Assembly (NCBI GenBank): GCA_018054005.1
Contig: JAGPKI010000020.1
Span: 1-12,004, forward strand
Direction: 5' to 3'
From: Caldisericia bacterium
Lineage (GTDB): Bacteria > Caldisericota > Caldisericia > UBA6126 > JAGPKI01
DNA: 12,004 nucleotides
Positions 1-7,634 of this stretch are shown here, piece by piece. Position 1 is the first letter of the stretch. Each line of letters opens with the position of its first letter. The translations under genes were made by a program, and so were the position numbers. The notes beneath the pieces are model-generated. The model saw only the letters and a program-made list of their open reading frames with translations, did not search any database and was not told the DNA's origin.

Positions 1-3
1 AAG

Positions 4-918
4 TTGAATAGAGTTTTTGCTTTTATTAAACTCACTCGGATTCAGTTTGTTTTGCCAGGAATCCTGCCCTTTATGGCTGGAGCTATAGTTGGCTGGCGAG
101 CAAGTGGTTCGTTTAACCTTAATTTGTTTCTTATTTGTTTAATAAGCATAATACTTATTATGCTTATGGGCTTTTTAACTGACGAATATATAGATTATAA
201 TATAGATAAAGCAAACATCACTAACACTAAATATTCAGGTGGAAGTAGAGTTCTTGTTGAAGGACATCTTGAGAAAAATATTGCTTTAATTGCAGGAATC
301 ATTTGCGGCATACTTTTTTTAACTTTAATTACACCTTTATATTTCAAATACTACTATAAAGATTTTCCTTATATTGTTTTATTTGGTATAATCGGTCTTT
401 TCATTGGATATGCTTATGGGGATCCTCCATTTAAATTCAGTTATAAGGGATGGGGTGAAGTTTTAACTGCATTTGGTTGCGGTTACCTTGCTATAGCAGT
501 GGGTTATTACATAAATACGGGCAGAGTGGATTTAACTCCACTAGTTCTTTCTTTTCCTCCTGCATTAACTGTATTCTGTCTTGCTTTTATAAATGCATAC
601 CCTGATGTCGAACCAGATAGAGATGGTGGGAAAAAAACTCTTCCTGTTATATTTGGTATTGAAAGAATGAATTATGTCTATATTGTATGTTTAGTCTTAG
701 CTGATGCTTCTCTTATGCTTTCTCCTGTGCTAATTGATGCACCAAAGCTGCTTTATCTATTTTCTTTACCGTCAATAGTTTTAACATACTTCTCTGTTAA
801 AATGATTTTAATTGGTAAGTATAAGAAAAAAGAAGAACTTGAGGCATTATCACTCTACACTCTTTTAATGATGATTTTTGCATCACTTTCAATAATATTT
901 GCATATCTTTTAGCTTAA
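4..918 (+). CDS. UbiA-family polyprenyltransferase, MenA-like
   Basis: Integral membrane prenyltransferase that would transfer a polyprenyl group from its diphosphate to an aromatic or quinone-precursor acceptor. The translated 304 residues are mostly hydrophobic helices, as expected for the usual 8-9 membrane spans. The first Asp-rich motif lies at residues 60-68 (D60, D64, D68), and the second at 201-207 (D201, D205, D207) followed by GGKKTLPV. Between them, SGGSRVLVEG (78-87) and DPPFKFSYKGWGE (140-152) resemble the MenA branch. The first motif reads DEYIDYNID where the family usually has NDxxDxxxD, so Asn and Asp are replaced by Asp and Glu. The TTG at position 4 is only a candidate start: the window begins three bases earlier and the frame stays open, so the true start may lie upstream. 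The radical SAM gene follows after 11 bp. The acceptor substrate cannot be told from sequence; heme O synthase and 4-hydroxybenzoate transferase fit less well. Confidence 0.85.
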   Translation: MNRVFAFIKLTRIQFVLPGILPFMAGAIVGWRASGSFNLNLFLICLISIILIMLMGFLTDEYIDYNIDKANITNTKYSGGSRVLVEGHLEKNIALIAGIICGILFLTLITPLYFKYYYKDFPYIVLFGIIGLFIGYAYGDPPFKFSYKGWGEVLTAFGCGYLAIAVGYYINTGRVDLTPLVLSFPPALTVFCLAFINAYPDVEPDRDGGKKTLPVIFGIERMNYVYIVCLVLADASLMLSPVLIDAPKLLYLFSLPSIVLTYFSVKMILIGKYKKKEELEALSLYTLLMMIFASLSIIFAYLLA

Positions 919-929
919 TAAGGAAAATT

Positions 930-2111
930 ATGAAAAAAGCAGTTAAACCATTTTACATTCCATTTTCGCTACCAGCAAACCAGATAGAGATGATTTTTTC
1001 GTTTGCCGAACTTACTTCCTGGCGAAAGTTATATTGGTGGGCAGTGCAGTCACCAAAATTATTTAAAACAGCAGCTGGTGCCAAAGGTATAGGTTGCTTT
1101 GGCTATCCGTCACATCCAGTATTTGAGATAACAACTAATTGCAATTTGAAATGTAGTGGTTGCCATGCGAATGGCGGAGAAAAAATGTATGAGGAGATGA
1201 CTACAGAAGAGGCAAAAAGTGTTATAGAAGGCTTATCAAAAATAGATGATTTTAGAATGCTTGTTTTTACGGGTGGAGAGCCATTTTTAAGGAAAGATTT
1301 CTTTACGCTTGTTAGATATGCAAAAGATTTAGGATTCTATCCGACAATTGCCTCAAATGGAACTTTATTATCAAAAGATATTGCAAAAGAGCTTAAGAAA
1401 TCTGGTATTACTGGATTAGCATTAAGTATTGATTCAGTGAATCCTACCAAACATGATTTAATGAGAGGTGTGGAAGGTTCATTTGATAAAGTATTAGAGG
1501 GGATAAAAATATTGGAAGAAGAAGGTTTATATATTCAGGCTAATGTCACTCTTTCAAAATCAAACTATGCTGAAATTGATGAATTGCTAAAACTAAGTGA
1601 CAACCTTAATGCCCATGTTATCCTTTTATATCAATTTATACCAACTGGAAGAGGCAAAGATCTTTATGAAGTAGCTCTTAATAAAGATGAATTGTATAAT
1701 GTTATTGAAAAGGCTTATTCAATGCAGAAGAATTTAAAGCCTGTGATTGCTCCAATAGGGCTACCAGAATATTGGGCATATATTTTTTCAAAAAAAGGAA
1801 AATATGCTAATAGTATGAAAAAATACTTTCCTGGTTGTATTGCTGGAAAAGGAATGTTTTACATAAAACCAAATGGTGATGTATGGCCCTGTGCATTTCT
1901 ACCAATAAAAGCCGGAAATGTTTTAGAACAAAATCCTTATGATATCTGGACTAAAAGTGAAGTCTTTCTTTCATTAAGAGATAGATCAAACTTAAAAGGC
2001 AAATGCGGTGACTGTAATTATAAAGATGTGTGTGGTGGCTGTAGGGCAAGAGCTTATGCTTTTAGTAATGATTTCTTAAGTGAAGACCCTTTATGCCCGT
2101 TAAAACTATAA
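930..2111 (+). CDS. Radical SAM/SPASM enzyme, AhbD/NirJ-like
   Basis: Cytosolic radical SAM enzyme of 393 residues. C71-x3-C75-x2-C78 binds the SAM-cleaving [4Fe-4S] cluster, and TGGEP (114-118) is the SAM amine-binding strand. A full SPASM C-terminal domain follows with Cys at 303, 321, 359, 362, 368, 371 and 389, enough for auxiliary iron-sulfur clusters. The pattern CGGCRARAYAF (368-378), then DPLC, plus FIPTGRG (236-242), is typical of the heme-maturation group: AhbD converts iron-coproporphyrin III to heme, and NirJ acts on heme d1. Peptide-modifying SPASM enzymes share much of this architecture, and no small precursor peptide is seen nearby, so the substrate is unproven. The ATG is preceded by AAGGAA at a good distance (920-925). 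The gene lies 11 bp after the prenyltransferase, and its TAA shares one base with the next gene's preferred ATG, so co-transcription is likely. Family call firm; exact reaction uncertain. Confidence 0.85.
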   Translation: MKKAVKPFYIPFSLPANQIEMIFSFAELTSWRKLYWWAVQSPKLFKTAAGAKGIGCFGYPSHPVFEITTNCNLKCSGCHANGGEKMYEEMTTEEAKSVIEGLSKIDDFRMLVFTGGEPFLRKDFFTLVRYAKDLGFYPTIASNGTLLSKDIAKELKKSGITGLALSIDSVNPTKHDLMRGVEGSFDKVLEGIKILEEEGLYIQANVTLSKSNYAEIDELLKLSDNLNAHVILLYQFIPTGRGKDLYEVALNKDELYNVIEKAYSMQKNLKPVIAPIGLPEYWAYIFSKKGKYANSMKKYFPGCIAGKGMFYIKPNGDVWPCAFLPIKAGNVLEQNPYDIWTKSEVFLSLRDRSNLKGKCGDCNYKDVCGGCRARAYAFSNDFLSEDPLCPLKL

Positions 2112-3178
2112 TGAAGTTAAAAAAGATTAAATCGTTAGTATTGATGCTAACTTTATTTCTTTTATTTATTTTTCCTGAAAGCAAAAGTTTTTCAAACTCA
2201 AATGCTACACGTATATATCCAGGCAACCTAACTTTAAAGTGCATAAATACAGAGAAAGAAACTTACATGTATAAAGTATGGTTATTTTTTGATAATCCAT
2301 TGCTGATAAAATTTAATAATTGTTCAAACAATATAAAAATTATTGCAAAGCATGAATCAGATGGCCAATTAAATGAAGTAAAAGAGGAAAGAAATAATAT
2401 ATTTATTATATCAAGCAACAAAAGTGGCTATATTTACTTCTCAATCATAAGTTTCAACAAAACCGAAAATTTAAAGCTATCCTATAATGATCCTTACAGA
2501 GCACTTGTCTCATTTGCGAGGACTTACCAGGAATTTTCAATACAATGGCAAAGGCGTCCCTACATTGAGAATTATATATCTCCAATTAAAGGTAATATTA
2601 AGAAATATTCTGAAAATCTTTATGAGGTAAATTCAACGGTTAATTTCGGCGCTCCGTATTCATGGGGAGGCAAAGATTTTCCAGAAAATATTGCAAGTAA
2701 AATTAAAGCAAATGGTGATGTCCAAAACTGGAGAGAGTATTATAACGACAAAACCAAGCATCCAACGAATCTTGATGCTTGTGAATCTATATACGACTTT
2801 AAAAAAGGCCCAGAAAATCCAACTAAATGGACAGGTGTAGACTGCTCAGGATTGGTTGAGAAGAGTTCTTATTTAGCAGGTTTGGAGTATGATTATAAGA
2901 ATGCTCCAAAAATTTCAAAAGGTGATTTTAGAGGAGCAGAAAGCTTTACAAATGTTAAAGAAGGAGACATCTTTGTTCTTTTAAGGGATAATACAATAGT
3001 TCATTTTGGTATAATTTCTAAAAAAGGTCCAACAACAAATACAACATTTATGATTCACAGCGCATGGTTTACAAGCCTTCGTTATAATACTAATGGACCT
3101 CTTAAAGTTATCGAAACTTCCATAGGAGAATTTCGTTCTCTCTATTCATGGGAAATAATACGATTTTATGAAAAGTAA
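2111..3178 (+). CDS. Exported NlpC/P60-like cysteine hydrolase
   Basis: Probable cell-envelope amidase or endopeptidase of the NlpC/P60 (CHAP-like papain-fold) type. The ATG at 2111 gives 355 residues. It is preferred over the in-frame ATG at 2093 because it overlaps the upstream stop as TAATG and puts a Lys-rich N-terminus directly before a hydrophobic signal segment (about residues 8-22). In this numbering, residues 30-130 look beta-rich and are unassigned. YSWGG is at 183-187, the nucleophile motif DCSGL has Cys245, VHFGII carries His298, and a further His316 sits in IHSAW. Family members usually have about ten residues between YxWGG and DCSG; here there are more than fifty, rich in charged and aromatic residues. 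The likely substrate is peptidoglycan stem peptides, but the insert could redirect specificity. The next gene starts 11 bp before this stop, so the two are probably co-translated. Function is inferred from motifs only. Confidence 0.72.
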   Translation: MKLKKIKSLVLMLTLFLLFIFPESKSFSNSNATRIYPGNLTLKCINTEKETYMYKVWLFFDNPLLIKFNNCSNNIKIIAKHESDGQLNEVKEERNNIFIISSNKSGYIYFSIISFNKTENLKLSYNDPYRALVSFARTYQEFSIQWQRRPYIENYISPIKGNIKKYSENLYEVNSTVNFGAPYSWGGKDFPENIASKIKANGDVQNWREYYNDKTKHPTNLDACESIYDFKKGPENPTKWTGVDCSGLVEKSSYLAGLEYDYKNAPKISKGDFRGAESFTNVKEGDIFVLLRDNTIVHFGIISKKGPTTNTTFMIHSAWFTSLRYNTNGPLKVIETSIGEFRSLYSWEIIRFYEK

Positions 3179-4355
3179 AATTAATATAAAATTTAAATTA
3201 AAAAGCTTATCAATAAAGTTAAGTTCGCTAAGTTTATGTATGATTTTGGTTGTTTTTCTTTTTGGATTTGGAGGAGCAACACATCAATTAAAAACAAATT
3301 TTGATTATGAATCTAAAGTTGATGCTATATCTGACGAGGAAATCATCATTGATAATAAAATTAGTGATGAGAAAAATGAAACCATAATTAAAAATGAAGG
3401 ATTTCAAAAATTTAATCTAACAGATTCTAAAGAAAGTTTTTCTATTTATTTCGGCAAAGGAAAAGAAAATATTGGTGGGGATAAATATGATCCTGGTGCT
3501 TCAAATGGTATTTCAGGTGGAGCTATCCCTACCGACATAAAAGTTAACAAAGAAGGAGAAATCCTTTTAGCAGATGGTTATGGTCCAAGAATAGTTAAAT
3601 TTTCTAAAAGTGGAAAGTATATCGATGAAATAGATTTAAAAGAATTAAGACCAATTGAGTTAAAACAATACAAAGCATTATGCGGTTTTCAATTTGACTT
3701 AGATGGATATGAAAATATTTATGTGCTTGACACCGAGAAGCAAATTATATGGATTTATTCAGGTAAAACATTGATTTCAAAAATTGACTTATCGGATGTT
3801 TTAAAGAACAATTTTGTTATCCTTGATGTGCATCCGTTAATAAATGTAGTTGAAGTCGGAAATATTTTCCTAAAACTAACAATTATTGATTCAGAAAATA
3901 GTGAAAGTTATGGCTACGACCGCATACCAGTTAAGAAGAGTAAAATTATAGGTGTTATTATTAATACTGACGGTAGGTTTATAACTACTTATGACCCTAA
4001 TTTTAGCTTTATAGAAAGCAATGATGCTTATTATACAATTTCCTCGTCCAGTGAAAGAGGCTTCATTATTTCATGTCTTAAGATTATAGGGAACAAACTA
4101 AAATTAATTAAAGAAATTACCGTAGAAGATGAAAACTGGAATAATGGAGACTTAATTAACGTTAGTAATGATAAGGTTTATTACTGGTTAGGAGAAAACA
4201 AGATCGGCGTCATAGATCTAATCAAAAATTCTTTATCTGAAATAGTCCTTCCAAATTTACAATTTCATCCAATAACGATTACCAAGGATGGATTATTAAT
4301 TCCTCTAAATATAAATTATGATAAAGCTAAAGTGTTTATTTTTGAGCTACCTTAA
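3168..4355 (+). CDS. Exported or membrane-anchored beta-propeller-like protein
   Basis: Protein of 395 residues with no clear named family. A basic N-terminus (1-17) is followed by a hydrophobic segment at about 20-38, which could be a signal peptide or a single membrane anchor. Cys24 lies before the hydrophobic core, so it does not make a convincing lipobox. An acidic, low-complexity linker covers about 45-90. From about residue 91 the chain has propeller-like strands. The segment around 120-156 (IPTDIKVNKEGEILLADGYG, then RIVKFSKSGK) matches an NHL-type blade, and 172-206 looks like a second, degenerate blade; later blades are too divergent to count. No catalytic residues are recognisable. 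It overlaps the NlpC/P60-like gene by 11 bp without a strong ribosome site of its own, suggesting translational coupling and a joint envelope role, perhaps as a binding scaffold. Its stop lies 5 bp from the convergent aldolase stop. Confidence 0.65.
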   Translation: MKSKINIKFKLKSLSIKLSSLSLCMILVVFLFGFGGATHQLKTNFDYESKVDAISDEEIIIDNKISDEKNETIIKNEGFQKFNLTDSKESFSIYFGKGKENIGGDKYDPGASNGISGGAIPTDIKVNKEGEILLADGYGPRIVKFSKSGKYIDEIDLKELRPIELKQYKALCGFQFDLDGYENIYVLDTEKQIIWIYSGKTLISKIDLSDVLKNNFVILDVHPLINVVEVGNIFLKLTIIDSENSESYGYDRIPVKKSKIIGVIINTDGRFITTYDPNFSFIESNDAYYTISSSSERGFIISCLKIIGNKLKLIKEITVEDENWNNGDLINVSNDKVYYWLGENKIGVIDLIKNSLSEIVLPNLQFHPITITKDGLLIPLNINYDKAKVFIFELP

Positions 4356-4360
4356 GAATT

Positions 4361-5212
4361 TTAAACTCTATTATTGCTCCCAAATAATCTAATTCTATCT
4401 TTTACAACTTCTTTAACAGCATCTTTAATTATTGTGGAGAGATTCTTTGCATCAGTGATACTGCTCACCCCATAATTTAGAATAGAATCATTAATTTTCT
4501 CTGATACTTTTACTTTTAATCTTGTAGCAACATTTATTTTTGTGATACCATTTTTGATAGCTTCTTTTATAGAACTATCTACTACTCCTGATGAACCATG
4601 CAATACAAGAGGTATATCAATATTTTTGTTTAGTTCCTTTAATATATCAATGCTAAGCTCTACATAAGGAGAAGTTACTCCATGAATACTTCCGATAGAA
4701 ACTGCTAAAGCATCTATGTTTAAGGCTTTAGAAAATTCAATAGCTTCATCTATCTTAGTATACTCAACATTTATATTTCCCTCTCCGTCCTCTTCTTTGC
4801 CAACTTTTCCGATTTCAGCTTCAACTGAAACATTTAAAATTTTAGCTATTTCAACTATTTTTTTAGTTATTTTTAAATTATCTTCAAATGCAAGAACCGA
4901 ACCATCGAACATAACAGAGGGAAACCCTGCATTTATAGCTTTAATTACTAATTCAAAAGATTTTGCATGGTCAAGGTGAATACATACTGGTATTTTTGAT
5001 TTTTCTGCTATTAATAGACACGGCTTTAAAATATTATTAAGTCCAAAATAAGATATTACTCCTTCAGAGATTTGTAAGACTAGGGGAGAGTTTTCCTCCT
5101 CCCCCCCCTCTATTATTCCTTTTGCATATTCTAAGTTGTAGACATTAAAAGCTCCAACAGCATAACTATTTTTCTTTGCACTTATTAATAGTTCGCTTAG
5201 TCTACAAATCAT
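4361..5212 (-). CDS. fba: Class II (zinc) fructose/tagatose-bisphosphate aldolase
   Basis: Zinc-dependent aldolase that cleaves or forms fructose 1,6-bisphosphate (or tagatose 1,6-bisphosphate) from glyceraldehyde 3-phosphate and dihydroxyacetone phosphate in the cytosol. The 283-residue length fits the family. AFNVYNLE (21-28) is the conserved N-terminal strand. HLDHAKS (79-85) supplies catalytic Asp81 and zinc ligand His82. VEAEIGKVG (130-138) supplies the conserved glutamate, GSIHGVT has His177, and LVLHGSSG has His205. INVAT (226-230) contributes substrate-phosphate and cation contacts, so the active site looks intact. Fructose and tagatose specificity cannot be separated by eye. The gene is last in the - strand operon; its ATG directly abuts the peptidase stop with no intervening base and no strong ribosome site, indicating coupling. 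A run of eight G on the coding strand encodes part of Glu35-Glu38. In a peptide fermenter it may work gluconeogenically. Confidence 0.9.
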   Translation of the reverse strand: MICRLSELLISAKKNSYAVGAFNVYNLEYAKGIIEGGEEENSPLVLQISEGVISYFGLNNILKPCLLIAEKSKIPVCIHLDHAKSFELVIKAINAGFPSVMFDGSVLAFEDNLKITKKIVEIAKILNVSVEAEIGKVGKEEDGEGNINVEYTKIDEAIEFSKALNIDALAVSIGSIHGVTSPYVELSIDILKELNKNIDIPLVLHGSSGVVDSSIKEAIKNGITKINVATRLKVKVSEKINDSILNYGVSSITDAKNLSTIIKDAVKEVVKDRIRLFGSNNRV

Positions 5213-6331
5213 TTAGGATCTTTTATATGCAATTTGAATTAGCCAATTTGTTAATGCAACTAAATTGTCTATTTTTATATACTCATCATGAGTATGGACT
5301 TTCTCCATACCAGTTGATAAAACAACACATTTAATAGTACTGTTTTTATTAAAAATATTTGCATCAGATCCACCACCACTTGACATACATTTAAAAGGAA
5401 TATCCAAGTCATTAGCAGTATCCTTGAGTAAGGTTATTAATGGATCATTTTCATCTATTCTAAAGTTTGAATAGTTTTTCTCTGCGCTAAATTCAACAAT
5501 GTAACCATCATTCTCTCCATCCTTAAATGTTTTCATAAACTTTTCGTAAAGAGAATTTAGAGTATTCTCATTATGCGATCTCATTTCGCCAGTAAGTTCA
5601 ACTATTTCTGGAACAATATTTGTTGCTTTGCCACCATGAATTGTTCCTATATTAGTAGTAGTGAGGGGGTCGATCCTGCCCAAGGGAAGAGATGTAATAG
5701 CTTTTCCGGCAAATAGAATTGCATTTTTGCCTTTTTCTGGTTCTACTCCAGCGTGTGCTGCTTTTCCATGAATAGCTACTTTAAAATTTATTTGCGAAGG
5801 AGCAGCGTTAACAACTTTTCCAACATCACCATCACAATCAAGAACAAAACCTATTTTAGATTCAATTAAACTAAAATCTAAAGCTTTTGCTCCTTTCAAT
5901 CCAATTTCTTCTTCTACGGTAAAACATACTTCAATTTTTGGATGAGGAATATTATTTCTTGATAATGTAAACAATGCTTCCAAAATGGCTGCAATACCGG
6001 ATTTATCATCAGCCCCAAGAATTGTAGAACCATCAGTTTTATAAATTGAAGAGTCTTTTATTATTTTTATCCCCTCTGTTGGTTCTACAGTATCCATATG
6101 TGCTGAGAAAAGTATAGATTCAGGATTATTGCTATTATATGCTGGTAATTTAAGTATTAAATTTGGTTTAATTTTGTCTATAGAAGCATCGGTTATTATT
6201 TCTAATTGGAGTTCTTTAACAATATCTATAATTTTATCTGAAATTGCTTCTTCGCTACCTGAAGGAGAATTTACGTTCAAAATTGTTTCAAAAATATTTA
6301 AAAGCTCACATTTATCTATTTCAGGGATCAT
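5213..6331 (-). CDS. M20-family zinc peptidase, PepT-like
   Basis: Cytosolic di-zinc aminopeptidase or carboxypeptidase of the M20 clan, closest by eye to the peptidase T-like group that trims di- and tripeptides. The 372 residues contain all expected metal sites: His78 in SAHMDTVEP, bridging Asp108 in GADDKSG, the catalytic and metal-binding glutamates in TVEEEIG (138-144), Asp165 in LDCDG, and His348 in VHTHDE. The lid/dimerisation domain is marked by HGKAAHAGVEPEKG (188-201). SSGGGSDANIF (317-327) is the conserved C-terminal substrate loop. The start ATG overlaps the gamma-subunit stop as ATGA (4 bp), so translation is coupled. Position inside a 2-oxoacid oxidoreductase operon suggests it supplies amino acids that become 2-oxoacids after deamination. 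Deacetylases and desuccinylases of the same fold remain possible; substrate is not proven. Confidence 0.87.
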   Translation of the reverse strand: MIPEIDKCELLNIFETILNVNSPSGSEEAISDKIIDIVKELQLEIITDASIDKIKPNLILKLPAYNSNNPESILFSAHMDTVEPTEGIKIIKDSSIYKTDGSTILGADDKSGIAAILEALFTLSRNNIPHPKIEVCFTVEEEIGLKGAKALDFSLIESKIGFVLDCDGDVGKVVNAAPSQINFKVAIHGKAAHAGVEPEKGKNAILFAGKAITSLPLGRIDPLTTTNIGTIHGGKATNIVPEIVELTGEMRSHNENTLNSLYEKFMKTFKDGENDGYIVEFSAEKNYSNFRIDENDPLITLLKDTANDLDIPFKCMSSGGGSDANIFNKNSTIKCVVLSTGMEKVHTHDEYIKIDNLVALTNWLIQIAYKRS

Positions 6332-6864
6332 ATATAATTATAACCTAATTCTAAAGCTTTTAAGTTAATATTTACTATTTTTTCTCCTTTAGTTTTGAAT
6401 CTTTCTTTTACCATGCTACAGACTGTATCATATGAAGCAAAATTTGTAACTTTTAAAAAACTACCAAGCATTACAATGTTTGCAGCTACATTTGCACCTG
6501 CTTGGTTAGCAATATCGTTTGCTGGTATATAATATGCATTTATATCTGTTCGCTTAGACTTATTGTTTATAAGCGAAGAATTTACTAAAATATTTCCTCC
6601 TTTAATTAAGGTTGGCTCAAATTTCTCAAATGAAGGTATATTCATAATTATTGCATTTTTATGTTCAGATAATACAGGAGAACCGATCTCACTATCAGAC
6701 ACAACAACAATACAATTAGCAGTTCCTCCCCTCATTGCAGGACCGTATGAGGGTAGAAATGTTGCAAATTTATTCTCTTGAACAGCGGAAGCTGCAATTA
6801 TTTCTCCTATTACCATTATGCCTTGACCACCAAAACCAGCAGCAATAAGTTCTATTTCACTCAT
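6328..6864 (-). CDS. korC: 2-oxoacid:ferredoxin oxidoreductase, gamma subunit
   Basis: Gamma (catalytic-domain) subunit of a 2-oxoacid:ferredoxin oxidoreductase, 178 residues, the normal size. The N-terminal nucleotide/CoA-type loop GFGGQGIMVIGE lies at 10-21, and the family signature SYGPAMRGGTANC at 39-51; both are characteristic of KorC/VorC/PorC gamma chains. It should associate with the alpha and beta chains encoded just upstream to oxidatively decarboxylate a 2-oxoacid to an acyl-CoA and reduced ferredoxin. The start is supported by a strong GGAGGGG ribosome site (complement of 6872-6878) inside the last codons of the beta gene, one base separating the two genes. Its own stop overlaps the peptidase start by 4 bp. 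The symbol reflects the family; 2-oxoglutarate and branched-chain 2-oxoacid enzymes are hard to tell apart here. Confidence 0.92.
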   Translation of the reverse strand: MSEIELIAAGFGGQGIMVIGEIIAASAVQENKFATFLPSYGPAMRGGTANCIVVVSDSEIGSPVLSEHKNAIIMNIPSFEKFEPTLIKGGNILVNSSLINNKSKRTDINAYYIPANDIANQAGANVAANIVMLGSFLKVTNFASYDTVCSMVKERFKTKGEKIVNINLKALELGYNYI

Positions 6865-6865
6865 T

Positions 6866-7621
6866 TTATAACCCCTCCATTACTTTAAATTCAGAAAGAG
6901 GATAATATTTCATAACTTCTTCATCTATTCTTTTTAAAGCACTTAATGCATCCATGCCCCAGTTAGTAGGACAGGTTGATAAAATTTCAACTAATGAAAA
7001 ACCTAAACCCTTTTCTTGAGCAGTAAAAGCTTTTCTTATAGCTCTCTTAGTTGCTAAAACATTTTTAGGGTTATTTACTGCAGTTCTTGCAATGTAGGCA
7101 GGACCATTAAGTTGTGAAAGCATCTCGCTCATTCTTATGGGATACCCTTCTCTTTTTGGCTCTCTTCCATAAGGTGAAGTCTCTGTTTTCCATCCAAGGA
7201 GGGTTGTTGGAGCCATTTGTCCTCCTGTCATACCATAAATACCATTATTAACAAATATAACACTTATATTTTCACCTCTATTAGCAGCGTGAACTATCTC
7301 GGCTGTCCCAATAGAAGCAAGATCACCATCTCCTTGATAAGTAAAAACGAACAAATCAGGTCTTGCTCTTTTTACACCTGTTGCAACAGCTGGTGCTCTA
7401 CCATGAGCTGATTGTATTGAATCGAAATCAAAATAATCGACAGAAAGAGTTGCACAACCTACAGGTATTATGATAATTGCTTTTTCAGTTAAGTTCATTT
7501 CTTCAATTGTTTCGCATACTAATCTATGAATTATTCCGTGAGTACAACCAGGACAAAATCCTCTGCTTATAGGCTTAAGTAAGGATGTTGGTTTAAATAA
7601 TTGTCTTTTTTCTTCAGGCAT
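6866..7621 (-). CDS. korB: 2-oxoacid:ferredoxin oxidoreductase, beta subunit (TPP-binding)
   Basis: Thiamine-diphosphate-binding beta subunit, 251 residues. GDGDLASIG begins at 97 and the matching NN is at 125-126, giving the standard TPP/Mg2+ motif. Cysteines 23 and 26 (FCPGC), 56 (VGC) and 217 (TCP) have the spacing expected for the single [4Fe-4S] cluster held by beta chains of this superfamily, so the subunit can pass electrons directly to soluble ferredoxin. SAHGRAPAVATGVKRARPDL (71-90) is the conserved alpha-beta interface segment. A GGAGGG ribosome site (complement of 7629-7634) overlaps the alpha-subunit stop, 12 bp separate the genes, and the ATG choice is clear. The protein is complete with no missing key residue. 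Substrate could be 2-oxoglutarate, branched-chain 2-oxoacids or related acids. Confidence 0.93.
   Translation of the reverse strand: MPEEKRQLFKPTSLLKPISRGFCPGCTHGIIHRLVCETIEEMNLTEKAIIIIPVGCATLSVDYFDFDSIQSAHGRAPAVATGVKRARPDLFVFTYQGDGDLASIGTAEIVHAANRGENISVIFVNNGIYGMTGGQMAPTTLLGWKTETSPYGREPKREGYPIRMSEMLSQLNGPAYIARTAVNNPKNVLATKRAIRKAFTAQEKGLGFSLVEILSTCPTNWGMDALSALKRIDEEVMKYYPLSEFKVMEGL
6872..6878 (-). promoter_or_regulatory. Ribosome binding site of korC
   Basis: GGAGGGG on the - strand, embedded in the final Glu-Gly codons of the beta subunit and seven bases before the gamma ATG. It is among the strongest Shine-Dalgarno matches in the window. Confidence 0.75.
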
Positions 7622-7628
7622 TTTTTAT

Positions 7629-7634
7629 CCCTCC
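7629..7634 (-). promoter_or_regulatory. Ribosome binding site of korB
   Basis: GGAGGG on the - strand, starting at the last base of the alpha-subunit TAG stop and seven bases before the beta ATG. The overlap of stop and ribosome site is a typical arrangement for coupled translation of subunits made in equal amounts. Confidence 0.75.

Noticed and set aside
2093..2110. Upstream in-frame ATG for the NlpC/P60-like gene
   Set aside because: It lies inside the radical SAM gene and adds six residues before the signal peptide. The ATG at 2111 forms a TAATG stop-start overlap and gives a cleaner signal sequence.
930..2111. Identification as the quinone-pathway enzymes MqnE or MqnC, suggested by the prenyltransferase neighbour
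   Set aside because: The protein has a full SPASM domain with seven extra cysteines and the CGGCRARAYAF signature, which those enzymes lack.
930..2111. Peptide-modifying (RiPP) maturase
   Set aside because: No small precursor-peptide gene or leader-binding domain is seen on either side; the possibility is not excluded for a distant precursor but nothing here supports it.
2062..2244. Short - strand frame across the radical SAM/hydrolase junction
   Set aside because: No ribosome site or recognisable motif, and it is antisense to two well-supported genes.
3168..3278. Lipoprotein signal at LSLC in the propeller-like protein
   Set aside because: The cysteine (residue 24) precedes the hydrophobic core rather than following it, so it is not a lipobox.
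4340..4380. Bidirectional terminator between the convergent operons
   Set aside because: Only weak AT-rich stems of about four base pairs can be drawn, with no G+C stem followed by a T-run.
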